Shown: in pieces, positions 6,084-14,070 of the stretch
How positions within the stretch are numbered: the stretch's first letter is position 1
How the letters are laid out: every line of letters begins with the position of its first letter
Notes under the pieces: generated by a model
Databases searched by the model: none
Told to the model about the DNA's origin: nothing
What the model saw: only the letters and a program-made list of their open reading frames with translations
Translations under genes and position numbers: made by a program
Origin: Clostridia bacterium
GTDB lineage: Bacteria; Bacillota_A; Clostridia; Oscillospirales; CAG-272
Reading direction: 5' to 3'
NCBI GenBank assembly: GCA_017467205.1
Contig: JAFTSQ010000027.1
Coordinates: forward strand, 1 to 64,000
DNA length: 64,000 bases

Positions 6084-7877
6084 ATGGATGGACTTATACT
6101 TGAACCGTTAAAGTATTATACCACCGTTGCACGAGAAAAGCATAAGAGCAACCTTGCCTCTCACTTTGACTCGCTTCACTCGCGCTCGGGAGTTGACGCC
6201 GAGGCTAACAGGAAAACTGTCGCCGAGTACGACTCGGAGTGTGCGATACTCACCAAGATAAGAAAGCGGATAAGCGGGTATAAGGTAGGATTCGGATTTC
6301 TTATCGCGCTTGCCGTTATCGGCATTATAGCCGCGATAGTCGGTATTTATCTTTGGGTCAGCTACGACGCGCTCGTCGGAGGCTTGACTTTAGCGGGCGG
6401 AGTTGTTGCCGCGCTTGTTGGATTTTTGGTAGCGTTCCGAGTAGTTCGCCCCAAGATACGCGCCGCCGAGCGCGAGTACGACGAGCACTTTGATGTAGCA
6501 GAGAAGCTGCTTTCGGAGGCAAACGCGCAAATGGCGCCCCTGAACGCGCTCTTCGATAACCTTGACACCCTTCGCCTTATAGAAAAAACTATGCCGGAGG
6601 TAAAGTTCGACCTCACCTACTCGCACGAGCGCGAGCGTGAGCTTATCGAGGACTACGACTATATCGATATGACCGACGATGAAACCTCGGTAATAGATAG
6701 CCTCTCGGGAACTCTGTTTGAAAATCCCTTCCTCTTTGAAAGGTATCTCTCGCACGTAATGGGAGAGCACACCTATCACGGCACGCTTACTATCAGTTGG
6801 ACGGAATATTACAGGGATAGCAAGGGAAGGTCGCGCACGAGGCGCAGAACGCAGGTGCTTCACGCGCAGGTCACAAAGCCGAAGCCCTATTACTTCACCA
6901 ACACGCACTTGGGCTACGGCTCGCTCGTCTCCCCCGACCTCTCGTTCAGCCGTAACGAGTCGGATACAGACGAGCTTTCGGAAAGAGCGCTTGCGAGGCG
7001 CATACGCCGAGGCGAGAGGAAGCTCAAGAAGCGCGCGGCAAAGGCAATCAGCACCGGCGGAAGCTTTCAGGAGATGGCAAACTCGGAGTTTGACGTTCTC
7101 TTCGGCGCGCACGACCGCGACCACGAGGTGCAGTTCCGCGTGATGTACACGCCCCTTGCGCAAAACAACACCGTCGACCTTCTTCGCTCGAAGGAGGGAT
7201 ACGGCGACGATTTCAATTTCATAAAGCAAAATCGCTACAACATAATAAAAAGCAACCACGCGCAAAAGTGGGATATGAATCTTTCGGCAGAGCGCTACCG
7301 CTCGTACAGTATAGATATCGCTCGCGAGAGGTTTATGACCTTCAACGAGGAGTACTTCAAGTCTGTATTCTTCGACTTTGCACCTCTTATGGCAGTGCCT
7401 GCATATCAGGACGAGCCCGTCCACTCAATGAAAGAGCCGAGGCTTGAGAAGAGCTGCTACACCTCGTACGAGCACGAGGCGCTGGCAAATGCGATAGGCG
7501 AGAGTGCCTTTGAGCCGCTCGGCGCGAGCACGCGCTCGATACTCAAAACGCGCATTGCCGAAAGCTCCGACGGCACTGATAGGGTTTCGGTAACCGCCTA
7601 TTCTTATAGGGCGGAGGAGCGAGTTGACCTCATACCCGTCCTTGGCGGTGACGGCAGAATGCACGCTGTACCTGTTCCATGGCTTGAATATATCCCGATA
7701 CAAAGAACCACAGATATGGCTGTAAAATCCCTCGGTCACACCGAGCGCGAGTTCAACGAAAAGGCAGGCGGTATACGGGCCGACCTCTCCGCTTATCTTC
7801 ACGGGCTTATGGCTTATATCCCGAACGCCGACGACAATATCGGCAAAATTAACGAGTATTTCAAAAAATACATATAA
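6084..7877 (+). CDS. Large membrane protein paired with LemA
   Basis: 597 residues, with AGGAGG eight bases before the ATG. Two membrane segments (about 67-91 and 98-120) are preceded by a soluble head and followed by a predicted helix (IRAAEREYDEHFDVAEKLL) and a long soluble region of about 440 residues. The soluble part carries a basic stretch (SKGRSRTRRRT; later RALARRIRRGERKLKKRAAK) and no enzymatic motif I know. It is 21 bases ahead of a LemA gene under one promoter and terminator, so the two probably act together at the membrane. Similar LemA-partner proteins are annotated in Mollicutes as MAG1210 family; I recall this only loosely. Function unknown. Confidence 0.65.
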   Translation: MDGLILEPLKYYTTVAREKHKSNLASHFDSLHSRSGVDAEANRKTVAEYDSECAILTKIRKRISGYKVGFGFLIALAVIGIIAAIVGIYLWVSYDALVGGLTLAGGVVAALVGFLVAFRVVRPKIRAAEREYDEHFDVAEKLLSEANAQMAPLNALFDNLDTLRLIEKTMPEVKFDLTYSHERERELIEDYDYIDMTDDETSVIDSLSGTLFENPFLFERYLSHVMGEHTYHGTLTISWTEYYRDSKGRSRTRRRTQVLHAQVTKPKPYYFTNTHLGYGSLVSPDLSFSRNESDTDELSERALARRIRRGERKLKKRAAKAISTGGSFQEMANSEFDVLFGAHDRDHEVQFRVMYTPLAQNNTVDLLRSKEGYGDDFNFIKQNRYNIIKSNHAQKWDMNLSAERYRSYSIDIARERFMTFNEEYFKSVFFDFAPLMAVPAYQDEPVHSMKEPRLEKSCYTSYEHEALANAIGESAFEPLGASTRSILKTRIAESSDGTDRVSVTAYSYRAEERVDLIPVLGGDGRMHAVPVPWLEYIPIQRTTDMAVKSLGHTEREFNEKAGGIRADLSAYLHGLMAYIPNADDNIGKINEYFKKYI

Positions 7878-7898
7878 TTTCCAAGGAGGAAACGAAAA

Positions 7899-8561
7899 AT
7901 GGCAAATATGCTTGACGAACTCAATCCCGAAATAAGAGAAGAGGGACTTGACACGAACGTAATTGCAAAGAAGATACCCGTAAAGGTGGGCGTGGGCTCA
8001 AAGATATTCGAGGTAATGCTTTGGGTGCTTCTTATCATCCCCGGCGTAGTCTTTCTCTTCAAGAAGATCAACGCTCAAAAGTATTTCAACCAGCTTGAGC
8101 AGAAGATTCAGAGGAACGCATCGCAGATAGATAACTATCTTGAGCAGAGAGTTGTGGTTTTGCAGAACTGCGCAAAGCTTGTTGATAAGGCTGTTGACCT
8201 TGACAAGAGCACCTTCGAGAGCATAGCAAAGTACCGCAGCGGCGCTATGACCGAGGAGGCAAGAAACGAGATAGCAGGCAAGCTTGACGCAGTGGCAAAC
8301 AGCGTTAACGTAGCATTTGAGAACTATCCCGACCTCAAGGCTCACCGCGAGATAGAGGATGCAATGCAGCAGAATATGTATCTTCAGCGCGAGATAACCG
8401 CGGCAAGAGAGCTTTACAACGATACCATCAACGCGTGGAACAGGGAAATCTTCGAGTGGCCTACCAAGATGATAGTTGCCGCAAAGAACGGATACACCAC
8501 GAGAATCCCCTTCATAGCCTCGAAGGAGATAAAGGAAAAGGCTCGCGACGTATTCTTCTGA
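7899..8561 (+). CDS. lemA: LemA family protein
   Basis: 220 residues. One membrane helix (about 35-54, KIFEVMLWVLLIIPGVVFLF) is followed by the LemA helical bundle: NQLEQKIQRNASQIDNYLEQ, RVVVLQNCAKLVDKAV, later REITAARELYNDTINAWN and a closing FEWPTKMIVAAKNGY. Family members are membrane-anchored helical proteins with a short N-terminus outside and the bundle in the cytoplasm; their role is poorly defined. The N-terminal extension before the helix is longer than usual. AAGGAGG precedes the ATG. It is second and last gene of the operon, ending at the hairpin at 8581. Confidence 0.85.
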   Translation: MANMLDELNPEIREEGLDTNVIAKKIPVKVGVGSKIFEVMLWVLLIIPGVVFLFKKINAQKYFNQLEQKIQRNASQIDNYLEQRVVVLQNCAKLVDKAVDLDKSTFESIAKYRSGAMTEEARNEIAGKLDAVANSVNVAFENYPDLKAHREIEDAMQQNMYLQREITAARELYNDTINAWNREIFEWPTKMIVAAKNGYTTRIPFIASKEIKEKARDVFF

Positions 8562-8580
8562 TAAAGAAAACCAAATAACG

Positions 8581-8614
8581 AAAAAAGGATGCAGATTTTT
8601 CTGCATCCTTTTTT
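8581..8614 (+). terminator. Rho-independent terminator after lemA
   Basis: AAAAAAGGATGCAGA / TCTGCATCCTTTTTT hairpin with a T-tract. Confidence 0.9.
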
Positions 8615-8655
8615 ATGTTCCGATTGTTGCGTTTTCGACTTCACAATCGTTTTGG

Positions 8656-8686
8656 GAAAAAAGACCTCGTCGTCCGACAAGGTCTT
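8656..8686 (-). terminator. Terminator of the tRNA-Thr/tRNA-Tyr transcript
   Basis: Minus-strand stem AAGACCTTGTCG / CGACGAGGTCTT (one G-T or mismatch pair) followed by TTTTTTCCC, six bases past the tRNA-Tyr CCA. Confidence 0.85.
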
Positions 8687-8691
8687 CTCAC

Positions 8692-8776
8692 TGGTGGGGG
8701 AAGCTGGATTCGGACCAGCGAAGTCAGTGACAACAGATTTACAGTCTGCCCCCTTTGGCCGCTCGGGAATTCCCCC
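8692..8776 (-). tRNA. tRNA-Tyr (anticodon GTA)
   Basis: 85 bases on the minus strand with encoded CCA (8692-8694). Acceptor GGGGGAA / TTCCCCC, D-arm CCCGAGCGGCCAAAGGGGGC, anticodon arm CAGACTGTAAATCTG, long variable arm as expected for bacterial tRNA-Tyr, T-loop TCCGAA. It begins immediately after the CCA of tRNA-Thr. Confidence 0.93.
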
Positions 8777-8851
8777 TGGAGCTAGTGATCGGAGTCGAAC
8801 CAACAACCTGCTGATTACAAATCAGCTGCTCTGCCATTGAGCCACACTAGC
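8777..8851 (-). tRNA. tRNA-Thr (anticodon TGT)
   Basis: 75 bases on the minus strand with encoded CCA (8777-8779). Acceptor GCTAGTG / CACTAGC, anticodon arm CTGATTTGTAATCAG (TGT), T-arm TTGGTTCGACTCCGA. First gene of a two-tRNA transcript with no spacer to tRNA-Tyr. Confidence 0.94.
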
Positions 8852-8867
8852 AACCGGAACGTTTAAT

Positions 8868-8896
8868 ATTATAGCAGAGCGTGGCTGATTTGTCAA
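8868..8896 (-). promoter_or_regulatory. Promoter of the tRNA-Thr/tRNA-Tyr operon
   Basis: Minus strand TTGACA (8891-8896), 17-base spacer, TATAAT (8868-8873): full consensus. Confidence 0.92.
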
Positions 8897-8958
8897 TACC
8901 TTTTCGGAAAATATTTTTTAATTTTTAGAGGTCGGGATTTTTGTGGAAAATATTGTAA

Positions 8959-10044
8959 TTATTTGCCCATAGTCTTGAGAATGAAGTCAATATACACGTT
9001 CCAGTCGTACCTGCTGAGGCAGTGCTTACCGAGCCTTACGTGATAGCTTGCATCTCCGTCAATATAGGTAGAGGGAGCGTTCAGTGCACCGTCGTCAACG
9101 ATAACACCCTTCATTCCGTAGAGGGCGTAAACCTCGTTGACCGAATAGATGGAGAGCAGCTCGTTTTTCGGGTCGGCCCACTGGTCCTCAATAGCGCTTC
9201 CGACGATTACGTGACGGGGAACGGAGAGAGCGAGAAGCGAGTTCTGATCAAAGGGAAGCTCGTACTCGCGGCCCTGATACTTCTTGAACTTCGGGCAGAA
9301 CCAGAAGGGGAAGGTGTTGGTAATAGCGGTTATGCTCTCGCCAACCTTACCGCGAGCAAGCGCCGCGCCCGACGAACCGGAGTTGTTCGAAATAACGTAT
9401 TTGAATCTGTCGTCAAACGCGCCGGTGAGAAGTGCGGTTTTTCCAAGACGGGAGTGACCGATAACCGCAATATTGTCCTTATCTATCTCGGGAAGGGTCA
9501 TAACGTAGTCCATAACGCGCATAGCCGCCCAAGCCCACATAGCAATCTTTCCCGTAGCATCCGAGCGTCTTCTTCCGTTCGAAAGATACTTTGCGCACTT
9601 TGCTCTGAAATTATTATCGTCGGTTGCAACGTCGGTGTAGCAGAAGGAGAATACCGCAAAGCCGCGGTCTGCTATTTCCTCGGAGGGCATACGCTTGCTG
9701 GGAACGTTGGGGTCGAAATTGATATGTATGAAGGCGGGGCAGGGCTTCTCTGTTTTCGGAACTATCGATGCGAAGGGGAACGAGAGCTCGCCGCGCTCGG
9801 TTTCTGCATAAAGATTGTAGCGCTTGTAAACGGTCTTGCCTGCAAAGAGAATGTTATCGGTTTCGGTAACCTCAACTCTTACGTGCTTGGGCGCTGCGGG
9901 AATCTGACCGTACTGCTCCTTGAGAAGCATATTCTTGATTTTTTCGCGGCTTGCCTCAAAGTCGGCAGCAGTCTTAATCTTTTTTCTGCCTACCTTAAGA
10001 GCGGAGGGGGGATTAACTGATTTGAGCATTTCATCTAAAAGCAT
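8959..10044 (-). CDS. Alpha/beta-hydrolase, glucuronoyl-esterase (CE15)-like
   Basis: 361 residues; AAAGGAG ahead of ATG 10044. Alpha/beta-hydrolase with nucleophile elbow GHSRLGKTAL (Ser about 198), which matches the G-x-SR-x-GK signature of CE15-type esterases. An acid is likely in SAIEDQWADP (Glu286/Asp287), and the His in SYHVRLGKHC (335 or 341). CE15 enzymes cleave 4-O-methyl-glucuronoyl esters linking xylan to lignin, and many relatives act on other carbohydrate esters. No signal peptide is visible, so it would act inside the cell on imported material. Transcribed from a full-consensus promoter divergent to the CCA-adding enzyme gene. Confidence 0.75.
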   Translation of the reverse strand: MLLDEMLKSVNPPSALKVGRKKIKTAADFEASREKIKNMLLKEQYGQIPAAPKHVRVEVTETDNILFAGKTVYKRYNLYAETERGELSFPFASIVPKTEKPCPAFIHINFDPNVPSKRMPSEEIADRGFAVFSFCYTDVATDDNNFRAKCAKYLSNGRRRSDATGKIAMWAWAAMRVMDYVMTLPEIDKDNIAVIGHSRLGKTALLTGAFDDRFKYVISNNSGSSGAALARGKVGESITAITNTFPFWFCPKFKKYQGREYELPFDQNSLLALSVPRHVIVGSAIEDQWADPKNELLSIYSVNEVYALYGMKGVIVDDGALNAPSTYIDGDASYHVRLGKHCLSRYDWNVYIDFILKTMGK

Positions 10045-10081
10045 AGCGGAATCTCCTTTAAGATTGTAGATTTACGCTTAC

Positions 10082-10110
10082 ATTATAATGCGCGCGAAAA
10101 AATTTGTCAA
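10082..10110 (-). promoter_or_regulatory. Promoter of the esterase gene
   Basis: Minus strand TTGACA (10105-10110), 17-base spacer with CGCGCGC, TATAAT (10082-10087). Confidence 0.9.
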
Positions 10111-10115
10111 TAGAT

Positions 10116-10144
10116 TTGACAATAAAAAGGAAAAATGCTATAAT
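10116..10144 (+). promoter_or_regulatory. Promoter of the CCA-adding enzyme gene
   Basis: TTGACA (10116-10121), 17-base spacer, TATAAT (10139-10144). Its -35 is five bases from the divergent -35, forming the palindrome TGTCAA-TAGAT-TTGACA. The promoter fixes the downstream start at 10176. Confidence 0.93.
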
Positions 10145-10175
10145 GAATATGCAAATATACTTCAAGGAAGTAGAA

Positions 10176-11360
10176 ATGAAAGATTTCAGGTTGCCGGAAG
10201 AGATAAAAGCGGTGATGTCGCGCTTGAATGCGTGCGGCTTTTGTGCCGACCTCGTCGGCGGCGCGGTGCGCGACTTTTTGCTTGGAAAAGAGCCATTTGA
10301 TTATGATATAACGACAGATGCAACACCCGATGAGATGAAGCGGGTGTTTTCGGGTATGCGCGTTGTTGAAACCGGCATAAAGCACGGAACTCTGACGGTA
10401 ATTGTGAATTCTGTGCCGATAGAGGTAACGACCTACCGTATCGACGGCGAGTATTCCGACGCCCGTCATCCCGAGGACGTGAGCTTTACGAAAAATCTTG
10501 CCGACGACCTATCTCGCAGGGATTTTACCGTAAACGCAATCGCGTATAGCGAGGAGCGCGGCATCACCGACCTTTTCGGCGGTATGAAGGACCTTGAGGA
10601 TGGATGCATTCGAGCGGTGGGTGACGCCTATCTTCGCTTCACCGAGGACGCGCTTCGAATTATGCGAGCTCTTCGCTTCTCGTCTACACTCGGCTTCAAA
10701 ATTGAAAAATCCACCGCCGATGCGATATTTGAAAAGGCGCACCTTTTGAAGCTCGTTTCGGTCGAGAGAATATACGCAGAATGGCAAAAACTCGTCACGG
10801 GTAGGGGGGTATTTGAGGTAATATCAAGGTTTTACGAGCCTCTCTCGGTCGTTCTGCCCGAAATTTCGCCGAGCCTCTCTGTAAAGCGGTGGGACGCTTA
10901 TTTTGCCGCGGATGCCCGTCTTGCAAGCCTTGCGCTCTTCTCGCACCTGTCGGGCGACGAGTATTCTTCGCTTATGTACCGTATGCACTCCGACGCAAAA
11001 TCCCGCACCCTTGGCGAGCGGGTGCTCTCGGCGTACAGAACGCTCGAGGTGACGGGTTACGTGGCTATAAAGCGAATAGCATCAAGCCTCGGCTACGAGG
11101 TCGCAGAGTCGGCGCTGAGGCTTCGCTATATTCTCGGTATCGATGAGGAAGAGCCGCTTCTTCATTTAAGTCGGCTTAAAGAGAGTGGCGAGGCGTACGA
11201 GATATCACAGCTTAAAATCGGCGGCGAGGAGCTTATGGCTCTCGGCGTCAGAGGGCAGGCTATCGGAGAGTGGCTCTCGCGCCTGCTTTCTTCGGTAATC
11301 GAAGGGGAGATTTCAAACGAGCGCGATGCGCTTATATCCTTCGTTGCAAAAAACACTTGA
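10176..11360 (+). CDS. cca: CCA tRNA nucleotidyltransferase (class II)
   Basis: 394 residues. Adds or repairs the 3'-terminal CCA of tRNAs using CTP and ATP, in the cytoplasm. Start ATG 10176 (MKDFRLPEEI) is chosen because the longer frame begins upstream of the -35 box; AAGGAAG lies five bases before it. Family motifs: DLVGGAVRDFLLG (GG-x-VRD), FDYDITTDATPDE (the metal-binding D-x-D), SRRDFTVNAIAY (B motif), and EDALRIMRALRFS. The C-terminal half is helical with a weak HD-like region. The tRNA genes in the window already encode CCA, so the role here is probably repair. Followed after 73 bases by the DapF-like gene. Confidence 0.93.
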   Translation: MKDFRLPEEIKAVMSRLNACGFCADLVGGAVRDFLLGKEPFDYDITTDATPDEMKRVFSGMRVVETGIKHGTLTVIVNSVPIEVTTYRIDGEYSDARHPEDVSFTKNLADDLSRRDFTVNAIAYSEERGITDLFGGMKDLEDGCIRAVGDAYLRFTEDALRIMRALRFSSTLGFKIEKSTADAIFEKAHLLKLVSVERIYAEWQKLVTGRGVFEVISRFYEPLSVVLPEISPSLSVKRWDAYFAADARLASLALFSHLSGDEYSSLMYRMHSDAKSRTLGERVLSAYRTLEVTGYVAIKRIASSLGYEVAESALRLRYILGIDEEEPLLHLSRLKESGEAYEISQLKIGGEELMALGVRGQAIGEWLSRLLSSVIEGEISNERDALISFVAKNT

Positions 11361-11433
11361 ATTTCATAAACTGATAGCGGGGGCGGATTCGTTCGCCCTC
11401 GTATTTTCATCCTCGGAAACGACACGTCGGAAT

Positions 11434-12159
11434 ATGAAACTATGCGAAATAGAATGTCTTGGGAATAGCTACACCGTCCTATCGCTTGACGGGGCGGTGA
11501 GTGATGTAGCTTTGTCTTCATATCTTTTTGGAAAGAGAACCACCCCGGTCCGTCTGACTGCCGATATTACGGCGGATTTTTCGGCAGAGATTTTGCGCAA
11601 GGGAAGAGCCGCCTGTGAGGTCGCGGCGTCAGTTGCGTACTATTTCGCCTGCCTTTCGGGATACCCTCAAAAGAGGCTTGATATACTCATAGGCAAAGAA
11701 CGCGCACGCGCCGAAATTATAGAGCGCGAACCTGCGAAAATTGCCGTAGAACTGCCGAAATGTAAACAATTGATAGCAAAAAGCGCGGTTTTGCCGGATG
11801 CGATAGAGCTTAACTACTATGAAAGTACGGAAGACGAGCGCTACGCCGTCCACTCTTGCCGCGATATCGCGCTTGCTGATACTGCCAAAATCGGACAGTC
11901 GCTCTGCCGCGTATCGCACGCTCACGCCGCGGTCTTCTTCTCTCAATCTCTTGACGGAGTAATGAGAGTTACCGTCTATACAGAAGAGGGCTACGAGCAC
12001 CTATCAAACAGTCGCGCTCTCTCTCTTGTCCTGTGCGCCGCGCGTAAGTGTGGCGCACCCTTGCCGTCGGCATTTGAATTTATGGGCGAGCGGGTGGAGC
12101 TTCTCGGGAAAACGCGGCTTCTCCTTACCCCAAAGCTGATATCCTCAGGACGAATATAA
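11434..12159 (+). CDS. DapF/PhzF-fold-like protein, catalytic residues doubtful
   Basis: 241 residues from ATG 11434. The start MKLCEIECLGNSYTVL resembles the DapF start (K-x-x-GLGN-D-(F/Y)-x-(V/I)). Residues LRKGRAACEVAASVAYYF occupy the place of the DapF GNG-x-RC-x-A segment, and EEGYEHLSNSRALSLVLCAA sits where DapF has its second catalytic Cys (ACGTGA). Neither consensus catalytic Cys motif is intact, so diaminopimelate epimerase activity is uncertain. It may be a diverged paralogue or an unrelated protein with chance similarity. No clear ribosome site was found; an upstream ATG at 11326 would overlap cca. It lies behind cca and ahead of the terminator at 12164, so the two are probably co-transcribed. 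Confidence 0.4.
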   Translation: MKLCEIECLGNSYTVLSLDGAVSDVALSSYLFGKRTTPVRLTADITADFSAEILRKGRAACEVAASVAYYFACLSGYPQKRLDILIGKERARAEIIEREPAKIAVELPKCKQLIAKSAVLPDAIELNYYESTEDERYAVHSCRDIALADTAKIGQSLCRVSHAHAAVFFSQSLDGVMRVTVYTEEGYEHLSNSRALSLVLCAARKCGAPLPSAFEFMGERVELLGKTRLLLTPKLISSGRI

Positions 12160-12163
12160 AACT

Positions 12164-12212
12164 CAAAGCTCCCCGAGCGGTGTGTAAAGCCTCTTCGGGA
12201 GCTTTTGTTTTT
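12164..12212 (+). terminator. Rho-independent terminator
   Basis: AAAGCTCCCCGAG ... CTTCGGGAGCTTTT stem-loop followed by TTTTT. Confidence 0.8.
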
Positions 12213-12239
12213 ATCCAATACAATAATACTCTAGCGTGC

Positions 12240-12268
12240 TTGACTATTCTAACACTTTGTGCTAAAAT
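12240..12268 (+). promoter_or_regulatory. Promoter of the rqcH operon
   Basis: TTGACT (12240-12245), 17-base spacer, TAAAAT (12263-12268). It excludes the longer reading frame starting at 12259 and supports ATG 12301. Confidence 0.85.
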
Positions 12269-12300
12269 ATTTTAGAAATAATAACATTTGGGTGATATAT

Positions 12301-14052
12301 ATGGCATTTGACGCTTGTATGATGCGAGCAGTCCTTTCCGAGATAAGCCGAGGCTTTCCCGACGCGAAAATCGAAAAGGTGCTCCAGCCGCAAAACGACG
12401 AGATAGATTTAGTAATCCATTCGGGTAAGGCGAGCCGCCGTCTTGTTCTGAACGCAGGACCTAACGCCCCGCGTATTCAGCTTTCGGATATAGCAAAGGA
12501 GAACCCTCTAAAAGCTCCTATGTTCTGTATGCTTCTTCGCAAGCATATCCAGGGCGGCAGAATAACCGCTGTTCGTCAGATGGGATTTGACAGAATTGCA
12601 GAGTTCAACATCTCCGCATACGACGATATGGGATTCCCGACCGATAAAAAGCTGATATGCGAGATAATGGGCAAGTACGCCAATATTATTCTGCTTGACG
12701 GCGAGTATAAAATTATAGCCGCCCTTAAGGTGATAGACTTTGCGGCAAGCACAGTTCGTCAGGTACTGCCGGGGCTTCGCTATCAGATACCGAAAGCGCC
12801 GAATAAGTGCTCTCCGCTTCTTGCTACTCGCGAGGACTTCGTCAGTCGCTTCGAGGCGTTTTCGGGCGAGCGAACGGTAGAGAAGTTCATCACGGAGAAC
12901 TATGCGGGCATTGCAACGCAGATAGCTCACGAGCTCACCTATCGCGCAACCGGCGGTGTCGATACCCCTCTTTCCGAGGCAAAGCTCGACTCGCTTACCT
13001 CGGTGTTCTTTGATTGGCAAAGTCTGCTCCTTGAGGAGCGATACACCCCCACCGTTGCATACAGTCGGGAATCGGTGCCGCAGGATTATTCCTATATGCC
13101 GATAAGCTACCTTTCGGATAGCGTAAGGCTGGAGAGCTTTTCGGATTTTGCCGCGCTTTTTGATAAGTATTTTGCCGAGAAGGACAGGCGCGAGAGAATT
13201 CGCCAAAGAGCGCACGACCTTATAAACCTTCTCTCGAACGCCGAGGCAAGAACCGAGCGTAAGCTTGCGATTCAGCGCGAATCGCTCATAGAGAGCGAGC
13301 GAGGCGAAAGCTTTAAGCGCTACGGCGACCTTATAACCGCGAATATTTATAAGATTCAGCGCGGAGCGGCGAGCGTCGTGGTAACCGACTATTACGACGA
13401 GAGCTACCCCGAGGTTGAAATACCGCTCGATACCCGCCTGTCTGCCGCGCAAAACGCGCAGAGGATGTATAAGCAGTATAATAAGTGCAAGACCGCAAAG
13501 GCGGTTCTTACCGAGCAGATAAAAATATGGGAGCGCGAGCTCGTCTATCTCGATACCGTTCGCGACTTTTTGGATAGGGCGGAGAGTGAGCAAGACCTCA
13601 CCGAGATAAGAGAGGAGCTCTACCGCGCGGGATACTCCTCAAAGATGCGGAACTACAAACCGCAAAAGTCCTTGAAGAGCGCACCCACCAGGCTCAAAAC
13701 GAGCGACGGTCTTACCGTCCTCGTCGGCAGAAACAATATCCAGAACGATAATCTCACAATGAAGCTTGCGGATAAGGACGACGTCTGGTTTCACGTCAAG
13801 GACATCCCCGGCTCGCACGTCATACTGCAAACGGAGGGGAAAGAGCCGTCCGACCGCGACTATACCGAGGCGGCAAGCATCGCCGCGTATTACTCCAAGG
13901 CAAAGGGCGATAGCGTAGCGGTAGACTATACCCGTGTCAAAAATATACGCAAGCCGTCAGGCTCAAAACCGGGCTTCGTTACCTATAAGACGAACTACAC
14001 GGCATTCGTCGACCCGGCAATTGCCGAGCCGCTTGTAAATGCCGAGCGATAA
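12301..14052 (+). CDS. rqcH: Rqc2 homologue RqcH (NFACT family)
   Basis: 583 residues. Binds obstructed 50S subunits carrying peptidyl-tRNA and recruits Ala-tRNA to add C-terminal alanine tails that mark stalled peptides for proteolysis. The NFACT-N domain (1-180) holds Asp97-Arg98 in QMGFDRIAEF, the same Asp-Arg pair at the same numbering as known for B. subtilis RqcH. A coiled-coil middle (about 300-430, with RERIRQRAHDLINLLSNAEA) and the C-terminal NFACT-R domain (KDDVWFHVKDIPGSHVIL, then IRKPSGSKPGFVTY) follow. GGGTGAT precedes the start. First gene of an operon with mnmM. Confidence 0.95.
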   Translation: MAFDACMMRAVLSEISRGFPDAKIEKVLQPQNDEIDLVIHSGKASRRLVLNAGPNAPRIQLSDIAKENPLKAPMFCMLLRKHIQGGRITAVRQMGFDRIAEFNISAYDDMGFPTDKKLICEIMGKYANIILLDGEYKIIAALKVIDFAASTVRQVLPGLRYQIPKAPNKCSPLLATREDFVSRFEAFSGERTVEKFITENYAGIATQIAHELTYRATGGVDTPLSEAKLDSLTSVFFDWQSLLLEERYTPTVAYSRESVPQDYSYMPISYLSDSVRLESFSDFAALFDKYFAEKDRRERIRQRAHDLINLLSNAEARTERKLAIQRESLIESERGESFKRYGDLITANIYKIQRGAASVVVTDYYDESYPEVEIPLDTRLSAAQNAQRMYKQYNKCKTAKAVLTEQIKIWERELVYLDTVRDFLDRAESEQDLTEIREELYRAGYSSKMRNYKPQKSLKSAPTRLKTSDGLTVLVGRNNIQNDNLTMKLADKDDVWFHVKDIPGSHVILQTEGKEPSDRDYTEAASIAAYYSKAKGDSVAVDYTRVKNIRKPSGSKPGFVTYKTNYTAFVDPAIAEPLVNAER

Positions 14053-14070
14053 GGCTGAAAGGATAGATAA

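Noticed and set aside
10104..10175. Longer N-terminus for the CCA-adding enzyme
   Set aside because: The upstream codons lie over the consensus promoter at 10116-10144, so they cannot be in the mRNA.
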